Of a DNA stretch of 64,000 nucleotides, positions 62,708 to 64,000 are shown in pieces. The stretch's first letter is position 1. Each line of letters starts with the position of its first letter. The stretch lies in contig CAJNOI010000015.1 in the NCBI GenBank assembly GCA_905250115.1, positions 3,283 through 67,282 on the forward strand. The letters are read 5' to 3'. The notes under the pieces are model-generated. The model did not search any database. It saw only the letters and a list, made by a program, of their open reading frames with translations, and was not told the DNA's origin. Position numbers and translations under genes: made by a program. The DNA is from Adineta steineri (lineage: Eukaryota; Rotifera; Eurotatoria; Adinetida; Adinetidae).

Positions 62708-63099
62708 ATTGATTTAAATATTAAAATATCTATATGAAATATGACGTTTATAATTAAATATTATATACAAATGCGAAAATAGTTGGTACTGTCCCATAAT
62801 AGTCTAATTATAGATGAAACATTTGTAGGAAGTATATTTTGTATGTTGTTTGCTGTGAATTAGAAATTAACAAATATTATTTAGTGATGTGTGTATGTGA
62901 AAAATAAATAGTATTTAAGTTTTTTTGATATTTCATTAATAAATATTGTTCAGATATTTTAGAAATATAAAACGTATCCAATAACAGTTTATATTTGATA
63001 TATATGTTATTACAAAAAGGATGTGATTAGTATATATTTTGATAATAAAGACTCATACTGATTCTTAAAATCATTCACATTTTCAAAACTCGTACAAAA

Positions 63100-63661
63100 A
63101 TGAAGACAGTTATTATTATTTTTGTTTTTTGTCTCATGTTTTCATATGCATCTGCACAAGGTAAAAACAAATGACATATATCTGTATAGATAAATTTTTG
63201 TTTATACATTTTATGTAAGGTTGCAGTGCTAATCCATGCCAATTAGGTGATTATTTCAATGAGATAAATGGTTATCGTTGTATCGATTTGGGTGGTGATA
63301 GCGTTACATGTACATGTCCTGGTAGTGCATACGAGATTAATCAACCTTGTCGTATAAGAATAATACAATAAAATAAACATCAGAAGAAACTTACTTATAT
63401 TTATAGGTCTTTGTGACAACGCAGACCCCTCAAAAGATGCATGCAGAAATCTCAATGGAAAGCTGATCAAGTGTCTTGAAAATACTGACTGTGGAACATC
63501 CTATGCATGTCTTTGCACAGCTAACAACACAGATGGTTTCGCGCTAACAACAGACGCTGATTGTGGTCAGTAATAAATAAAAACTTCTTTTCTACAAATA
63601 TTAATTCTAATTATCGTTTTTATTCTTCGTCTAGATACAACAGTTCCATTGACATGCTCGT

Positions 63662-63692
<31 letters not shown>

Positions 63693-64000
63693 AACAACTC
63701 CTTCAGGTCCATCACCATGCTTAAATGGTGGTACTTACGACGGCAGTATTTGTCAATGTCCACCTAGTACTTGGGGAGATTATTGTGAATTAAATGGTAA
63801 ACATTTTTTTGCTATCTTACTCTCAAGTTATAATTTTATTACAGGCACTTTGGGTTTTTGTTCGGCAAGGCACTGTTCAAATGGAGGATTTTGTAGAGAA
63901 AATATTATTAATACAACGGTTTTTGTTTATTGTCAATGTCAACCGGGTTATAGGGGTACTAAATGCGAGACGAGTATGTGTTCTTATTGATTTTTAATAG
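63100..64000 (+). CDS. Secreted EGF-repeat protein, tandem paralogue, partial
   Basis: Exons visible: 63100-63160, 63220-63351, 63407-63565, 63635-63796, 63845-63973; the gene then runs past the window end. A signal peptide (IIIFVFCLMFSYASAQ) is followed by two Cys-rich modules nearly identical to the paralogue (LCDNADPSKDACRNLNG in both). The fourth exon is a hybrid: it opens like exon 4 of the paralogue (SPCLNGGTYDGSICQCP) and closes like the end of its exon 5 (STWGDYCELN), making one EGF domain where the paralogue has two. A run of ACA codons in this exon gives a poly-Thr linker (63664-63698), a likely O-glycosylated spacer. The last EGF (RHCSNGGFCRE...CQCQPGYRGTKC) follows. The C-terminal chitin-binding-like exons are presumably beyond 64000. 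Confidence 0.85.
63664..63698 (+). repeat. Coding ACA microsatellite (poly-Thr)
   Basis: About ten ACA units, interrupted once by ATA, in frame within the hybrid EGF exon. The paralogue has only SASSNPSGS at this place, so the run expanded after duplication. Confidence 0.9.

Larger units (their letters stand above)
62708..64000 (+). repeat. Tandem duplication unit, copy 2 (truncated by window end)
   Basis: A direct repeat of the unit at 59338, with the upstream region, leader exon, two Cys-rich modules and last EGF exon in the same order. One EGF exon and its intron are missing relative to copy 1. Confidence 0.85.

Noticed and set aside
1-64000. CRISPR arrays, operons with Shine-Dalgarno sites, prophage or other prokaryotic systems
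   Set aside because: Introns, animal protein families and lack of regularly spaced repeats show eukaryotic nuclear DNA.

Overview
This 64 kb window is eukaryotic and metazoan: AT-rich DNA with GT-AG introns mostly 45-70 bases long, the standard genetic code, and animal gene families (protocadherin, nuclear receptor, DBS-type Rho exchange factor, golgin-84, TMEM106, COMT, receptor-type tyrosine phosphatase). Short introns, high AT and the mix of families suggest a small invertebrate, possibly a bdelloid rotifer; the species is an inference. I rebuilt the gene models by hand from splice sites. Every multi-exon model given as complete has a coding length divisible by three.

Layout. 1-3462: non-coding, with a 141-bp tandem repeat and a decayed hAT transposon (2511-3109). 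3463-5937 (-): golgin-84. 6572-7444 (-): secreted Ig-like orphan. 7757-10593 and 11939-13614 (-): tandem pair of Ig/fibronectin-III single-pass receptors with matching exon structure. 15623-31182 (+): eight genes in a row: tandem-domain tyrosine phosphatase, a small coiled-coil protein (perhaps Spc25-like), TMEM106, a LicD/fukutin-type transferase, a myristoylated EF-hand protein, a GT31 glycosyltransferase and a tail-anchored coiled-coil protein, converging on a protocadherin at 31497-36010 (-). 36011-47393: an 11 kb AT-rich desert broken by a 100-N gap that cuts off the first zinc-finger exon of a nuclear receptor. 47394-48093 (+): soluble COMT-like methyltransferase. 48428-49082 (-): a possible tiny secreted Cys-rich gene. 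49166-57742 (-): DBS/MCF2L-type Rho GEF, 22 exons and apparently three alternative first exons. 59848-64000 (+): two tandem secreted EGF/chitin-binding-like genes, the second cut by the window edge.

Themes. The window is ordinary animal gene space with three points of special interest: a local cluster of putative cytokine-receptor-like genes; a tandem duplication of EGF-domain secreted proteins in which the second copy carries a hybrid EGF domain; and the alternative first exons of the Rho GEF. Golgin-84, the LicD-type enzyme and the GT31 enzyme are Golgi proteins, but nothing shows that they are co-regulated. Two assembly faults are visible: the 100-N gap, and a 10-N gap flanked by an identical 47-base duplication inside an EGF exon.
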